Of a stretch of DNA of 8,303 nt, positions 1 through 5,676 are shown piece after piece; positions within the stretch are counted from its first letter, which is position 1, and each line of letters opens with the position of its first letter. The notes beneath the pieces are model-generated. The model was not told where the DNA came from, ran no database searches, and worked only from the letters and a program-made list of their open reading frames with translations. A program made the translations under genes and the position numbers. The stretch comes from Gammaproteobacteria bacterium (GTDB lineage: Bacteria > Pseudomonadota > Gammaproteobacteria > Enterobacterales > Alteromonadaceae): NCBI GenBank assembly GCA_027484495.1, contig JAIXSW010000611.1:1-8303 (forward strand), written 5' to 3'.

Positions 1-1200
1 AGTTTCGGCTGCCGCTGCGACAGTGGTCGTACCGGCTGGATTCGGCGCAGTGCCATCTGCCGGAGTTGCCGCTTCTGCCACCGGGACTTCTGGTACTGCG
101 ATCTTGGGCCCAACCGCGGCAAAAGTGTACTCCGGAATACTAATGACAAATTCGCGGCCGGCTTTGGTTTTGCCAAACAGCATTTGCTCCACGCGATAGG
201 TTCCGACGCCGGCATTGGCTACCCGTAACGTCCGTTTATCACCTTGTTGTTCGCCGAGGGAAAAACTCTGCACTTCACCATTCGGATAACGCAGACGGCC
301 CTGCACTATTAAAGAATCCGGATTGATCGGTCCTTCGGTAACCTGATAGGTCACCTGATGCGGTTCATCCGGCGACAGGCTCTCAACGACTTCGGTTTTG
401 ATTGGCGTACGAATCACCAGTACCGGTTCCTGCATCAGCTCCCGGGTATACAATGGTGTTTTCACCAGATACTTCGGCAACCATTCTCCGGCCGGGACTT
501 TCAGGTTAAATTCGCCGGTAAAAATAGCGTCCCGCGCTCTTTCATCATAATTTTTGCCGTCATCGGCAAAAGATGTGAAATTCAGTACTGTGGCATTGGA
601 ATTGTCATAACCCGGTTTTTGTGTACTGAACAATAAGACATCCAACTGCAGAATATCGCGAAAATCTTTGACGTTCACTGGCTTGCCGCCGTTACTGAGT
701 CTGGCTGTGACTTTAAATATTTCGCCTACCATCAGATCTTTTGGCAGTGTGTCCACATCCAGACCAATATCCGTCAGCACCATAATGCGGCTTTCCGGCA
801 GGATCTCGCCAATGGCCTGCCAGGGGCCTGGCGTCGGCTTGGTCATTTTGATCAGGTCATAAGTCTTATCATCAAACCACTGCATGCCATTATCTTTGGC
901 GGTCCGCGCATACACTTTGCTGCCATCCGGCCGCACCAGTACCACGGAAGGGGCGCCTTTTTTGCGGAAAAACACCAGCGTGACTTCATCGACGGCAAAA
1001 TCAATGCGAAAGCGGTTGTCGAGCAGCGGAATGCTATTCGTGCCGGCAATATCCTGTAGCTCTGTGATCACAGGTTTTTCAGCTGATACAGCCGCAGCTG
1101 GGGCTGTTGCTGCGTCAGTTTTGCTGGTTTGCGCCAGAGTTTGAGGTGCCAGCAACAGGACACTGAGCAAGAATGGAGAACACCACTTTAACTGCGCCAC
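1..1200 (-). CDS. TIGR03503-like exported protein, C-terminus cut by window edge
   Basis: The frame is open for 400 codons from a GTG at 1200-1198 to the left edge, so the C-terminus is missing. That GTG lies within the last codons of dnaQ (13-bp overlap). The sequence AAGGTGGG about 8 nt upstream can act as ribosome binding site, which suggests translational coupling to dnaQ; a TTG two codons upstream is less well spaced. Residues 1-24 form a signal peptide (positive start, run of Leu/Val, cleavage near TLAQ). The mature part looks like beta-rich, Ig-like or PapD-like repeats, with segments such as LDNRFRIDFAVDEVTLVFFR near residues 60-79 and VLVRPDGSKVY near 87-97. From about residue 364 an Ala/Pro/Thr-rich linker begins, of the kind that usually precedes a C-terminal membrane anchor; the anchor would lie outside the window. 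I place it in TIGR03503 from sequence feel and its position beside dnaQ, as in Shewanella-type genomes. As I recall, that family co-occurs with the GlyGly-CTERM/rhombosortase system. Function unknown. Confidence 0.72.
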   Translation of the reverse strand, partial: MAQLKWCSPFLLSVLLLAPQTLAQTSKTDAATAPAAAVSAEKPVITELQDIAGTNSIPLLDNRFRIDFAVDEVTLVFFRKKGAPSVVLVRPDGSKVYARTAKDNGMQWFDDKTYDLIKMTKPTPGPWQAIGEILPESRIMVLTDIGLDVDTLPKDLMVGEIFKVTARLSNGGKPVNVKDFRDILQLDVLLFSTQKPGYDNSNATVLNFTSFADDGKNYDERARDAIFTGEFNLKVPAGEWLPKYLVKTPLYTRELMQEPVLVIRTPIKTEVVESLSPDEPHQVTYQVTEGPINPDSLIVQGRLRYPNGEVQSFSLGEQQGDKRTLRVANAGVGTYRVEQMLFGKTKAGREFVISIPEYTFAAVGPKIAVPEVPVAEAATPADGTAPNPAGTTTVAAAAET

Positions 1201-1889
1201 AAGCAAGACCCACCTTTTTTCTGTACTAAATCCAGACGTTTTTCATGGGCGGCCAATTCATCGCCAGAAGCACTGACCACTTTTAACGCACCACGACGCA
1301 CCAGGCCTATCTGCTGCTGATTGTTCTGTTCATTACCTGTGTTGTTGGCCAGATTCAGGCTGACCTGACCACCGGTCATCGCCAGGTAAACATCAGCCAG
1401 AATCTCAGCATCAAGCAAGGCGCCGTGGAAAGTCCGGTGACTGTTGATAATGTCGTAACGCCGGCACAGCGCATCGAGGTTATTTTTCTGGCCCGGGTGT
1501 AAATCGCGCGCCAGTTTCAGCGTATCGAGAACGCCACAGACGGTATCAATGGGGGGCAGCGGCGCAGCCAGCAACTTAAATTCGTGGTTGATAAAGCCGA
1601 CGTCAAACGCGGCATTATGGATCACCAGTTCAGCGCCCTGTACATAATCAAAAAACTGCTGGGCAATGTCACGAAACCGCTGTTTGTCGGCGACAAATTC
1701 GTTGGTGATGCCGTGGATATTAATCGCTTCCTGCTCAATAAACCGGTCCGGGTTCAAATACACATGAAAGTTATTCCCGGTCAGGCGACGGTTGAACATC
1801 TCAACACAACCGATCTCAATGATGCGGTGCCCTTCCTGCGGATTGATACCGGTGGTTTCGGTATCCAGAATGATCTGACGTTTTGCCAT
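1188..1889 (-). CDS. dnaQ: DNA polymerase III epsilon subunit (3'-5' proofreading exonuclease)
   Basis: This 233-aa protein is the proofreading exonuclease of the replicative polymerase; it removes misincorporated nucleotides within the alpha-epsilon-theta core. All DEDDh exonuclease motifs are visible: Exo I as LDTETTG with metal ligands D9 and E11, Exo II as HNAAFD (H91 to D96), and Exo III as HGALLD with general base H155 and ligand D160. These correspond to E. coli D12, E14, D103, H162 and D167. QVSLNL at 175-180 sits where E. coli has its beta-clamp-binding QTSMAF. An Asn/Gln-rich linker (about 181-193) follows, and then the C-terminal tail that in E. coli binds the alpha subunit. Length matches the family (about 240 aa). 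The ATG at 1889 is followed directly by the conserved start of Exo I. It diverges from rnhA, as in enterobacteria, and its last codons overlap the downstream exported-protein gene. Confidence 0.97.
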   Translation of the reverse strand: MAKRQIILDTETTGINPQEGHRIIEIGCVEMFNRRLTGNNFHVYLNPDRFIEQEAINIHGITNEFVADKQRFRDIAQQFFDYVQGAELVIHNAAFDVGFINHEFKLLAAPLPPIDTVCGVLDTLKLARDLHPGQKNNLDALCRRYDIINSHRTFHGALLDAEILADVYLAMTGGQVSLNLANNTGNEQNNQQQIGLVRRGALKVVSASGDELAAHEKRLDLVQKKGGSCLWRS

Positions 1890-1951
1890 GAAGAATCGTT
1901 TTTCAGCGCTTTTTGCGCTAGAGTATACGCCGTTTTTGAAGCTGGGAAGCC
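1890..1951. promoter_or_regulatory. divergent dnaQ/rnhA promoter region with a short dyad
   Basis: This 62-bp spacer must hold both promoters. On the minus strand TATACT (1927-1922) is a 5/6 match to a -10 box for dnaQ, with no good -35. On the plus strand the same GTATAC core gives TATACG (1924-1929) as a weak -10 for rnhA, with TTTTCA (1900-1905) 18 bp upstream. A perfect inverted repeat, AGCGC-TTTTT-GCGCT, occupies 1905-1919. It would fall around the dnaQ transcription start and between the -35 and -10 of rnhA, so the two promoters are probably mutually exclusive or jointly controlled. Motif reading only. Confidence 0.45.
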
Positions 1952-1954
1952 TTG

Positions 1955-2422
1955 ATGCACAAAACTGTTGAAATCTACACCGATGGCTCCTGCCTCGGCA
2001 ATCCGGGCCCTGGTGGCTATGGTGTGGTGATGAAATACCAGCAGCATCTCAAAGAGTTATCCGGCGGTTTTATTGAGACCACCAATAACCGGATGGAACT
2101 GATGGCTGCGATCGCAGCGCTGGAAAGCCTGAAACGCCCTTGCTCCATTGATATCTCAACCGACAGCCAATATGTACGCCAGGGCATCACGCAATGGTTG
2201 GTGAACTGGAAGCGCAATAACTGGCGTACGGCCGCCAAAGAGCCGGTGAAAAACAAAGACCTATGGCAACGGCTGGACGCCGCTTGTCAACCGCACGAAA
2301 TCCGCTGGCATTGGGTCAAAGGTCATGCCGGCCATCCGGAAAATGAGCGCTGTGATGTATTAGCACGTGAAGCGGCGACCAGCCAGGCAACACAACCAGA
2401 TCCAGGCTTCAGCCGGACCTGA
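1955..2422 (+). CDS. rnhA: ribonuclease HI
   Basis: This 155-aa enzyme cleaves the RNA strand of RNA-DNA hybrids in the cytoplasm and helps remove primers and R-loops. With the ATG at 1955 as start, numbering matches E. coli RNase HI exactly: active-site carboxylates D10 (YTDGSC), E48 (NNRMEL), D70 (STDSQY) and D134 (NERCD), plus the catalytic-loop H124 (VKGHAGH). The basic protrusion (handle) region WLVNWKRNNWRTAAKEPVKN, about residues 81-100, is present, as is the GNPGPGG turn. A TTG one codon upstream could also initiate, but GGGAAG at 1944-1949 is spaced for the ATG and the exact numbering favours it. Length is the usual 155 aa. It is divergent from dnaQ. No convincing T-rich hairpin follows it in the 67-bp gap before the convergent DUF2892 gene. 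Confidence 0.97.
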   Translation: MHKTVEIYTDGSCLGNPGPGGYGVVMKYQQHLKELSGGFIETTNNRMELMAAIAALESLKRPCSIDISTDSQYVRQGITQWLVNWKRNNWRTAAKEPVKNKDLWQRLDAACQPHEIRWHWVKGHAGHPENERCDVLAREAATSQATQPDPGFSRT

Positions 2423-2489
2423 TTGTGTTTGCCAGCACTGCCTGTTCCGGCAAAGCCTGTCAGCGCACGGGTCTATCGCACGCTGATAC
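2423..2489. other. convergent gap between rnhA and the DUF2892 gene
   Basis: The stretch contains no gene. A weak dyad (TCAGCG at 2460-2465 with CGCTGA at 2481-2486, 15-nt loop) and a direct repeat of CGCACG are present, but neither is followed by a T-run. I see no intrinsic terminator, so transcription may end Rho-dependently or read into the opposing gene. Confidence 0.4.
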
Positions 2490-2705
2490 TCACCGCACTG
2501 AGCAGGCTTGTTGTGCTTCCGTCTGCATGCCTAACTTCTTCATCACCATCACCGCCGGACAAAAGCCGGTAAAAGCACTCTGCACCATGTTGGCACCAAC
2601 AAAAACAGTCAGCCAGACGAAGTTCGGGTGAACAAAATAGGTCAGCAACACAGACAGCAACACCATACTTCCGGCAAACACTAATAACGCTCTTTCGACT
2701 GTCAT
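2490..2705 (-). CDS. DUF2892 (YgaP-like transmembrane domain) small membrane protein
   Basis: This 71-aa inner-membrane protein starts at the ATG at 2705-2703, preceded by a strong GGAGGTG ribosome binding site. The frame stays open further upstream, but that is a shadow over tauE. Two hydrophobic segments are visible (about residues 6-24 and 28-46), followed by the family hallmark GFCP near residues 47-50 (C49) and a basic KKLG turn; a second Cys is C68. The fold matches the stand-alone version of the membrane domain that in E. coli YgaP is fused to a rhodanese, a family tied to sulfur transfer and sulfide or persulfide handling. It lies 73 bp downstream of the TauE/SafE permease in the same direction, a pairing seen in sulfur detoxification operons. 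No rhodanese or persulfide dioxygenase is encoded in the window, so the sulfur role is inferred from family and neighbour. Confidence 0.85.
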   Translation of the reverse strand: MTVERALLVFAGSMVLLSVLLTYFVHPNFVWLTVFVGANMVQSAFTGFCPAVMVMKKLGMQTEAQQACSVR

Positions 2706-2719
2706 AAACACCTCCAGTA

Positions 2720-2762
2720 AATTAATTAATTCTAATATAATCGATAAAAACAGCGTTGTCTG
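2720..2762 (-). promoter_or_regulatory. candidate promoter and AT-rich operator of the DUF2892 gene
   Basis: On the minus strand, CAGACA (2762-2757) and TATATT (2739-2734) are separated by 17 bp and match the sigma70 -35 at 4/6 and the -10 at 5/6. Just downstream lies AATTAATTAATT (2720-2731), a perfect 12-bp palindrome placed where a repressor would block transcription start, ahead of the GGAGGTG site. The gene can therefore be transcribed independently of tauE. The decamer TTAGAATTAA (2735-2726) recurs with one mismatch in the tauE promoter. Confidence 0.45.
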
Positions 2763-2778
2763 TGCGTTAGCTTCGCGC

Positions 2779-3522
2779 TTAGTGCCAATGCTGTAACAAT
2801 AAGGCAATGGCCAGCAGCGGCAAAAACAACGCGAAGCCGCGCCGGAACTGCTGCTGCGGTAAATACTGCAACGCCAGCAGGCCAAACAGGCTGCCCACCA
2901 CACCAATCAGGCCAAAACTGCCGACCAGTGACAGATCCGGCCTCAGCAGCGGTTGACTCCACCACATACTGATAAAACCACTGCAACTTTGCAGAAATAC
3001 CAATGCCAGACTGGTCGCCACCACTCGCTGAGATGGCAAATCACTGATCGCCAACAACAATGGCACCAGCAAAAAACCACCGCCAACGCCAATCAGGCCT
3101 GTGATCAGGCCTAATGCAGTCCCTGCCAGCATCACCTGCCACTGCTGTTGCAACCGCACCTGCAACGGTTGACTGCGCCACATATTCAGGCTGGCAACGA
3201 TCATCAGTGCCGCGAGCATGATTAACTGCAGCAATGCCGGCAGCCATTGACTGGCATAACCGCCGGCCGCGGCGCCCAGAATGCCGGGTCCAGCAAGCTG
3301 CGCCAGCAATTTTCCTGCGACCTGACGACGCCACAAATAAGGGATCACTGCGCCAAGACTAATCAATGCAACGATGCCAAGCGCGGTACTGATCGCCAGC
3401 TTTTCCGGCATATCCAGCAAAAAAATCAGTACAGGTACCGTCAGAATAGAACCACCAGAGCCAAACAGCCCCAACGTCAGCCCGATCAGCAAAGCTGCCA
3501 ATAATGGCATTCCCCAGCTCAT
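2779..3522 (-). CDS. TauE/SafE family sulfite/organosulfur-anion exporter-type permease
   Basis: This 247-aa inner-membrane permease belongs to a family (PF01925) that moves sulfite, sulfonates and related anions. The duplicated family signature is clear: GLFGSGGSILTVPVL near residues 18-32 and GLIGVGGGFLLVPLLL near 142-157, each at the start of a repeat. The sequence is almost wholly hydrophobic, with about eight membrane segments (for example around 5-30, 45-62, 75-90, 98-112, 131-158, 166-186, 197-220 and 228-244). The ATG at 3522 was chosen because AAGGAG ends 5 nt before it; a GTG at 3528 overlaps that same ribosome binding site and is unlikely. It is followed 73 bp on by the DUF2892 gene. 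The substrate cannot be read from sequence; sulfite, thiosulfate or another sulfur anion is an inference from family and partner. Confidence 0.9.
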   Translation of the reverse strand: MSWGMPLLAALLIGLTLGLFGSGGSILTVPVLIFLLDMPEKLAISTALGIVALISLGAVIPYLWRRQVAGKLLAQLAGPGILGAAAGGYASQWLPALLQLIMLAALMIVASLNMWRSQPLQVRLQQQWQVMLAGTALGLITGLIGVGGGFLLVPLLLAISDLPSQRVVATSLALVFLQSCSGFISMWWSQPLLRPDLSLVGSFGLIGVVGSLFGLLALQYLPQQQFRRGFALFLPLLAIALLLQHWH

Positions 3523-3548
3523 GGGCACTCCTTATTTCTTTAAGTTCT

Positions 3549-3596
3549 ATACTAATAACTAAATTTAATACTAAGGCAGTACTTATCAGAACTCAA
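3549..3596 (-). promoter_or_regulatory. candidate tauE promoter with repeated TTAGTAT operator half-sites
   Basis: On the minus strand TTGAGT (3596-3591) and TAGTAT (3573-3568) are spaced by exactly 17 bp, each a 4/6 match to sigma70 elements. The heptamer TTAGTAT occurs twice as a direct repeat, at 3574-3568 (over the -10) and 3555-3549 (just downstream), 19 bp apart or about two helical turns. The spacing suits two protein molecules bound on the same DNA face. An outer inverted repeat AGTTCT/AGAACT (3543-3548, 3588-3593) brackets the whole element. Confidence 0.45.
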
Positions 3597-3615
3597 GCCG
3601 CGCAAAATAAGCGGG

Positions 3616-3628
3616 ACGTAAATTACGT
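3616..3628. promoter_or_regulatory. palindrome ACGTAA-A-TTACGT between divergent tauE and glycosyltransferase genes
   Basis: A perfect inverted repeat with 6-bp arms and a single central base. It lies upstream of the tauE -35 and about 60 bp ahead of the glycosyltransferase ATG, next to a weak plus-strand -10 (TACACT, 3651-3656). Size and position fit a dimeric regulator's binding site, but no regulator gene is encoded in the window. Confidence 0.35.
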
Positions 3629-3687
3629 GGAGTGCGTGGTTCAATTTGCTTACACTAGCACTTTCGCATTTTGTCGCAGGACTATTC

Positions 3688-4452
3688 ATGACCCTATCCG
3701 CTTTCGCTCAGATCCCAGTCTTTATCATCAACCTCGACAGCTCCCCTGAGCGTTATCAGCACGCAGAACAGCAATTGCAGGCGCTTGGCATCACTGCGCA
3801 GCGCTTTCGTGGGGTTTATGGCAAAGATCTGAGCACTGCAGAAGTGGATGCCTGCTATGACAAAACCGCAAATTTGCAATATTTCCGCCGTTCTTTGTCA
3901 CCGGGTGAAATCGGCTGTTATTTGTCGCATCGCGGCGTCTGGCAGTTGATGGTTGATCAGAATATTGAGGTCGCGATTGTGCTGGAAGATGACATTGATG
4001 TCGAAGCGCGGTTTCCCGCTGCACTGACGCAAATCAGCAAGCTCGATGGCTGGGACCATATCAAATTATCCGACGACCGGGACACTCCCGCCTTTGCCCG
4101 CAAAGCAATTGGTGATGGTTTTGACCTGGTGAATTTTAAACGGGTTCCGAACTGTGCAACCGGTTATGCCATCAGCCAAAGTGGCGCCCGAAAGATGCTG
4201 CAACGCAGCAAATTTTTTCGACCGGTCGACTTAGACTTGCAGTTCGGCGCTGAACTTGACTTGCAGTTGTTTTCGCTGCTGCCCTACACCATCTGGCCAT
4301 CAACAAAATTTGACAGTGTGATCAACCAAATCAGCGGCGGCACGCGCAAAGGCGATACCACAGCTTTGCGTAATCTGAAATACCGCTTGCAGGTGGCCTG
4401 GCAGCGCTGGCGTTTTCAATCGGGCGACCTGAACAAAGTCGAAGTGAAATAG
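3688..4452 (+). CDS. glycosyltransferase family 25 protein (LPS/LOS sugar transferase type)
   Basis: This 254-aa protein resembles GT25 enzymes such as the LgtB/LgtE and Lob1-type lipooligosaccharide galactosyltransferases, which transfer a sugar from a nucleotide sugar to the growing glycan on the cytoplasmic face. Family marks in order: the N-terminal strand PVFIINLDSSPERY (about 9-22); LSPGEIGCYLSHRGVWQLM (about 79-97); AIVLEDDIDV (about 105-114), holding the acidic metal-binding motif; then GYAISQSGARKML and PVDLDLQF towards the end. Length is typical. The ATG at 3688 has CAGGA six bases upstream. A longer form from a TTG at 3646 would add MLTLALSHFVAGLF, which mimics a signal peptide, but its ribosome binding site is poor and the family is cytoplasmic. 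No other glycan genes are beside it, so its acceptor is unknown. Confidence 0.85.
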   Translation: MTLSAFAQIPVFIINLDSSPERYQHAEQQLQALGITAQRFRGVYGKDLSTAEVDACYDKTANLQYFRRSLSPGEIGCYLSHRGVWQLMVDQNIEVAIVLEDDIDVEARFPAALTQISKLDGWDHIKLSDDRDTPAFARKAIGDGFDLVNFKRVPNCATGYAISQSGARKMLQRSKFFRPVDLDLQFGAELDLQLFSLLPYTIWPSTKFDSVINQISGGTRKGDTTALRNLKYRLQVAWQRWRFQSGDLNKVEVK

Positions 4453-4514
4453 CCCATCGCTTGAACCGAAAATTGCTGTTGTCTTGCCGCTGAACCGCAC
4501 TTCCTGTGCATAAA

Positions 4515-4539
4515 AAAGCCCGCAAAGGTTGCGGGCTTT
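4515..4539. terminator. bidirectional intrinsic terminator
   Basis: A perfect 11-bp stem, AAAGCCCGCAA (4515-4525) with TTGCGGGCTTT (4529-4539), closes a 3-nt loop. Read on the minus strand it is followed by a run of six T (4517-4512), giving a strong terminator for the GPx-like gene ending at 4559. On the plus strand the T-run is shorter, and it probably also ends the glycosyltransferase transcript. Confidence 0.9.
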
Positions 4540-4558
4540 ATCATCGTTCACGGTAATA

Positions 4559-5116
4559 TTACTGTGCCAGCATCTTTTCGACTTCAGCGATAAAAGCCGG
4601 ATCATCCGGACTCACTTTGCTACCAAAATGCTTCACTGTTGTCTCGCCTTTACTGACCAGATATTTATTAAAATTCCAGCTTGGCTTTTCGCCGGATTTG
4701 GCGATCAGCGCTTTAAATACCGGGTTGGCATCGTCACCGCGCACCGGGCTGGTGGAGAACATCGGAAACTTCACCCCGTAGTTGATATAACAGACTTCCG
4801 CCGTCTTGGCTTCGTCGTTATGTTCCTGCATGAAATCGTCAGACGGGAAGCCTAATACCACCAGCCCCTTGCTGGCATACTTCTCAGACAGTGCCTGTAA
4901 CGCTTTGAATTGCGGTGTAAAACCACATTTACTGGCGGTATTGACGATCAACAACGTTTTGTTCTGATAGGACTCACATAAATCGACAGTTTCTTTGGTA
5001 CGCAATTGCTGCATCGAATGATTCAGCACATCACCGCACTGTGCCGCGGCTGCCTGACCACTGACCAGACCCAAGCCAAGTAACGAAACCAACGACACTA
5101 ATTTGAAAGCACGCAT
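4559..5116 (-). CDS. periplasmic glutathione peroxidase (thiol peroxidase)-like protein with altered active site
   Basis: This 185-aa protein has a thioredoxin-fold GPx domain that would reduce hydroperoxides using thiols. Residues 1-25 form a Sec signal peptide ending in QAAAA, which places the protein in the periplasm. Visible GPx features are the peroxidatic-cysteine motif NTASKCGFTPQF (C64), the second strand LVVLGFP (85-91), and WNFNKYLV, with W147 and N148 of the catalytic tetrad. The usual FPCNQF, which supplies the tetrad Gln and often a resolving Cys, reads FPSDDF (90-95). Other Cys (C27, C47, C109) could resolve the disulfide. The start is fixed by GGAGGAG just before the ATG at 5116. 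TATCAT (5140-5135) is a possible -10. It is monocistronic, bounded by a strong terminator. It could be a thioredoxin-dependent peroxidase or a divergent redox protein; the fold is confident, the chemistry less so. Confidence 0.85.
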   Translation of the reverse strand: MRAFKLVSLVSLLGLGLVSGQAAAAQCGDVLNHSMQQLRTKETVDLCESYQNKTLLIVNTASKCGFTPQFKALQALSEKYASKGLVVLGFPSDDFMQEHNDEAKTAEVCYINYGVKFPMFSTSPVRGDDANPVFKALIAKSGEKPSWNFNKYLVSKGETTVKHFGSKVSPDDPAFIAEVEKMLAQ

Positions 5117-5158
5117 AACTCCTCCTTTTTTCTGATGATACGCTGAATCGCATAAAAA

Positions 5159-5225
5159 GATCGTTGCTGCGATCCGCCATTGTGCAAATTTCCAGCGAAC
5201 GATCTGACAGATCTGACAGTGGATC
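5159..5225. repeat. cluster of five GATC sites with a 9-bp tandem repeat
   Basis: GATC occurs at 5159, 5171, 5201, 5210 and 5222, five times in 67 bp against about one per 256 bp by chance. GATCTGACA is repeated in tandem (5201-5209 and 5210-5218), and GATCG-TTGCTG-CGATC (5159-5174) is a perfect inverted repeat. The cluster lies in the 267-bp spacer (5117-5383) between two divergent genes. The rest of that spacer holds an AT-rich tract (about 5276-5312) with the palindrome GTCATGAC (5288-5295), but no gene that I can support. If the host has Dam methylase, this could be a methylation-sensitive or SeqA-binding region. Confidence 0.5.
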
Positions 5226-5383
5226 CGACCAGCGCAGGCTGAACTGCGATAAAGAGCAACTACTTAGCGCATCGATTTATTATTTTTGTCATGACGATAA
5301 AAATATATCTCTTTAGCAGTCTCTGAAATAGGACTAAAACGAGGGCGGCTCGAAAAAAGAATAACCCAGGGAAGTCACAAAAT

Positions 5384-5587
5384 ATGGCCGAAATGATTGC
5401 AGGGGACTATGGCACTGCCGATGCAGGCGCCGACATCAAGCTGGCAAAGATCAGCAACAAAGACGCTAAAAACAAACATAAAACTGAAGCCAGACGTCGG
5501 ATCGATGATCTGATGGAGCAAAAACGCTTACGGCAGATGTTGGATTTGGACGATGAAGACGAGCTGGAAATCGACCTGGTCGGTTAA
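5384..5587 (+). CDS. small charged protein, PA3496-like (putative envelope integrity family)
   Basis: This 67-aa protein has no signal peptide and no membrane segment. The N-terminal 20 residues are small and polar. Residues 22-35 are Lys/Asn-rich, and the core EARRRIDDLMEQKRLRQMLD (about 36-55) is a strongly predicted amphipathic helix followed by an acidic tail DLDDEDELEID. The core pattern (RRRIDDL-x-E-x-KRLRxxLD) is what I remember from the PA3496 family of short gammaproteobacterial proteins, annotated as putative envelope integrity proteins; its biochemical role is unknown. The ATG at 5384 has a GGGAAG (5369-5374) nine bases upstream; a second ATG three codons in is possible. It stands alone between the GPx-like gene and a double-hairpin terminator. 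Confidence 0.7.
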   Translation: MAEMIAGDYGTADAGADIKLAKISNKDAKNKHKTEARRRIDDLMEQKRLRQMLDLDDEDELEIDLVG

Positions 5588-5597
5588 CCGGTAAAAA

Positions 5598-5655
5598 CAG
5601 CAGCCTGTGTCGGCAGGCTGCTGCTTAAGAAGAGGAGCACTGCTCCTCTTTTTTT
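5598..5655 (+). terminator. double-hairpin terminator of the small PA3496-like gene
   Basis: Two hairpins follow the stop codon. The first has a perfect 10-bp stem, CAGCAGCCTG (5598-5607) with CAGGCTGCTG (5614-5623), and a 6-nt loop. The second, AAGAGGAGC (5630-5638) with GCTCCTCTT (5642-5650), runs into a 7-T tract (5649-5655) and is a classic intrinsic terminator. Read from the other strand the hairpins could also help stop the DUF4198 operon that ends at 5677, though the T-run there is poor. Confidence 0.9.
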
Positions 5656-5676
5656 ATGCCGGAATCAAAAGTGCTA

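Noticed and set aside
1584..1955. 123-codon plus-strand frame across dnaQ
   Set aside because: It is antisense to dnaQ, whose catalytic motifs are all intact, and its translation shows no family resemblance.
2425..2631. 68-codon plus-strand frame after rnhA
   Set aside because: It has no ribosome binding site, is antisense to the DUF2892 gene, and its translation is low-complexity and unrecognisable.
2706..2906. N-terminal extension of the DUF2892 frame into tauE
   Set aside because: The strong GGAGGTG site before the ATG at 2705 and the family's usual 65-75 aa length fix the start; the extension is a shadow of tauE in another frame.
5291..5326. 11-codon leader-like frame (MTIKIYLFSSL) upstream of the PA3496-like gene
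   Set aside because: It has no ribosome binding site, no run of a regulatory amino acid and no attenuator hairpin after it.
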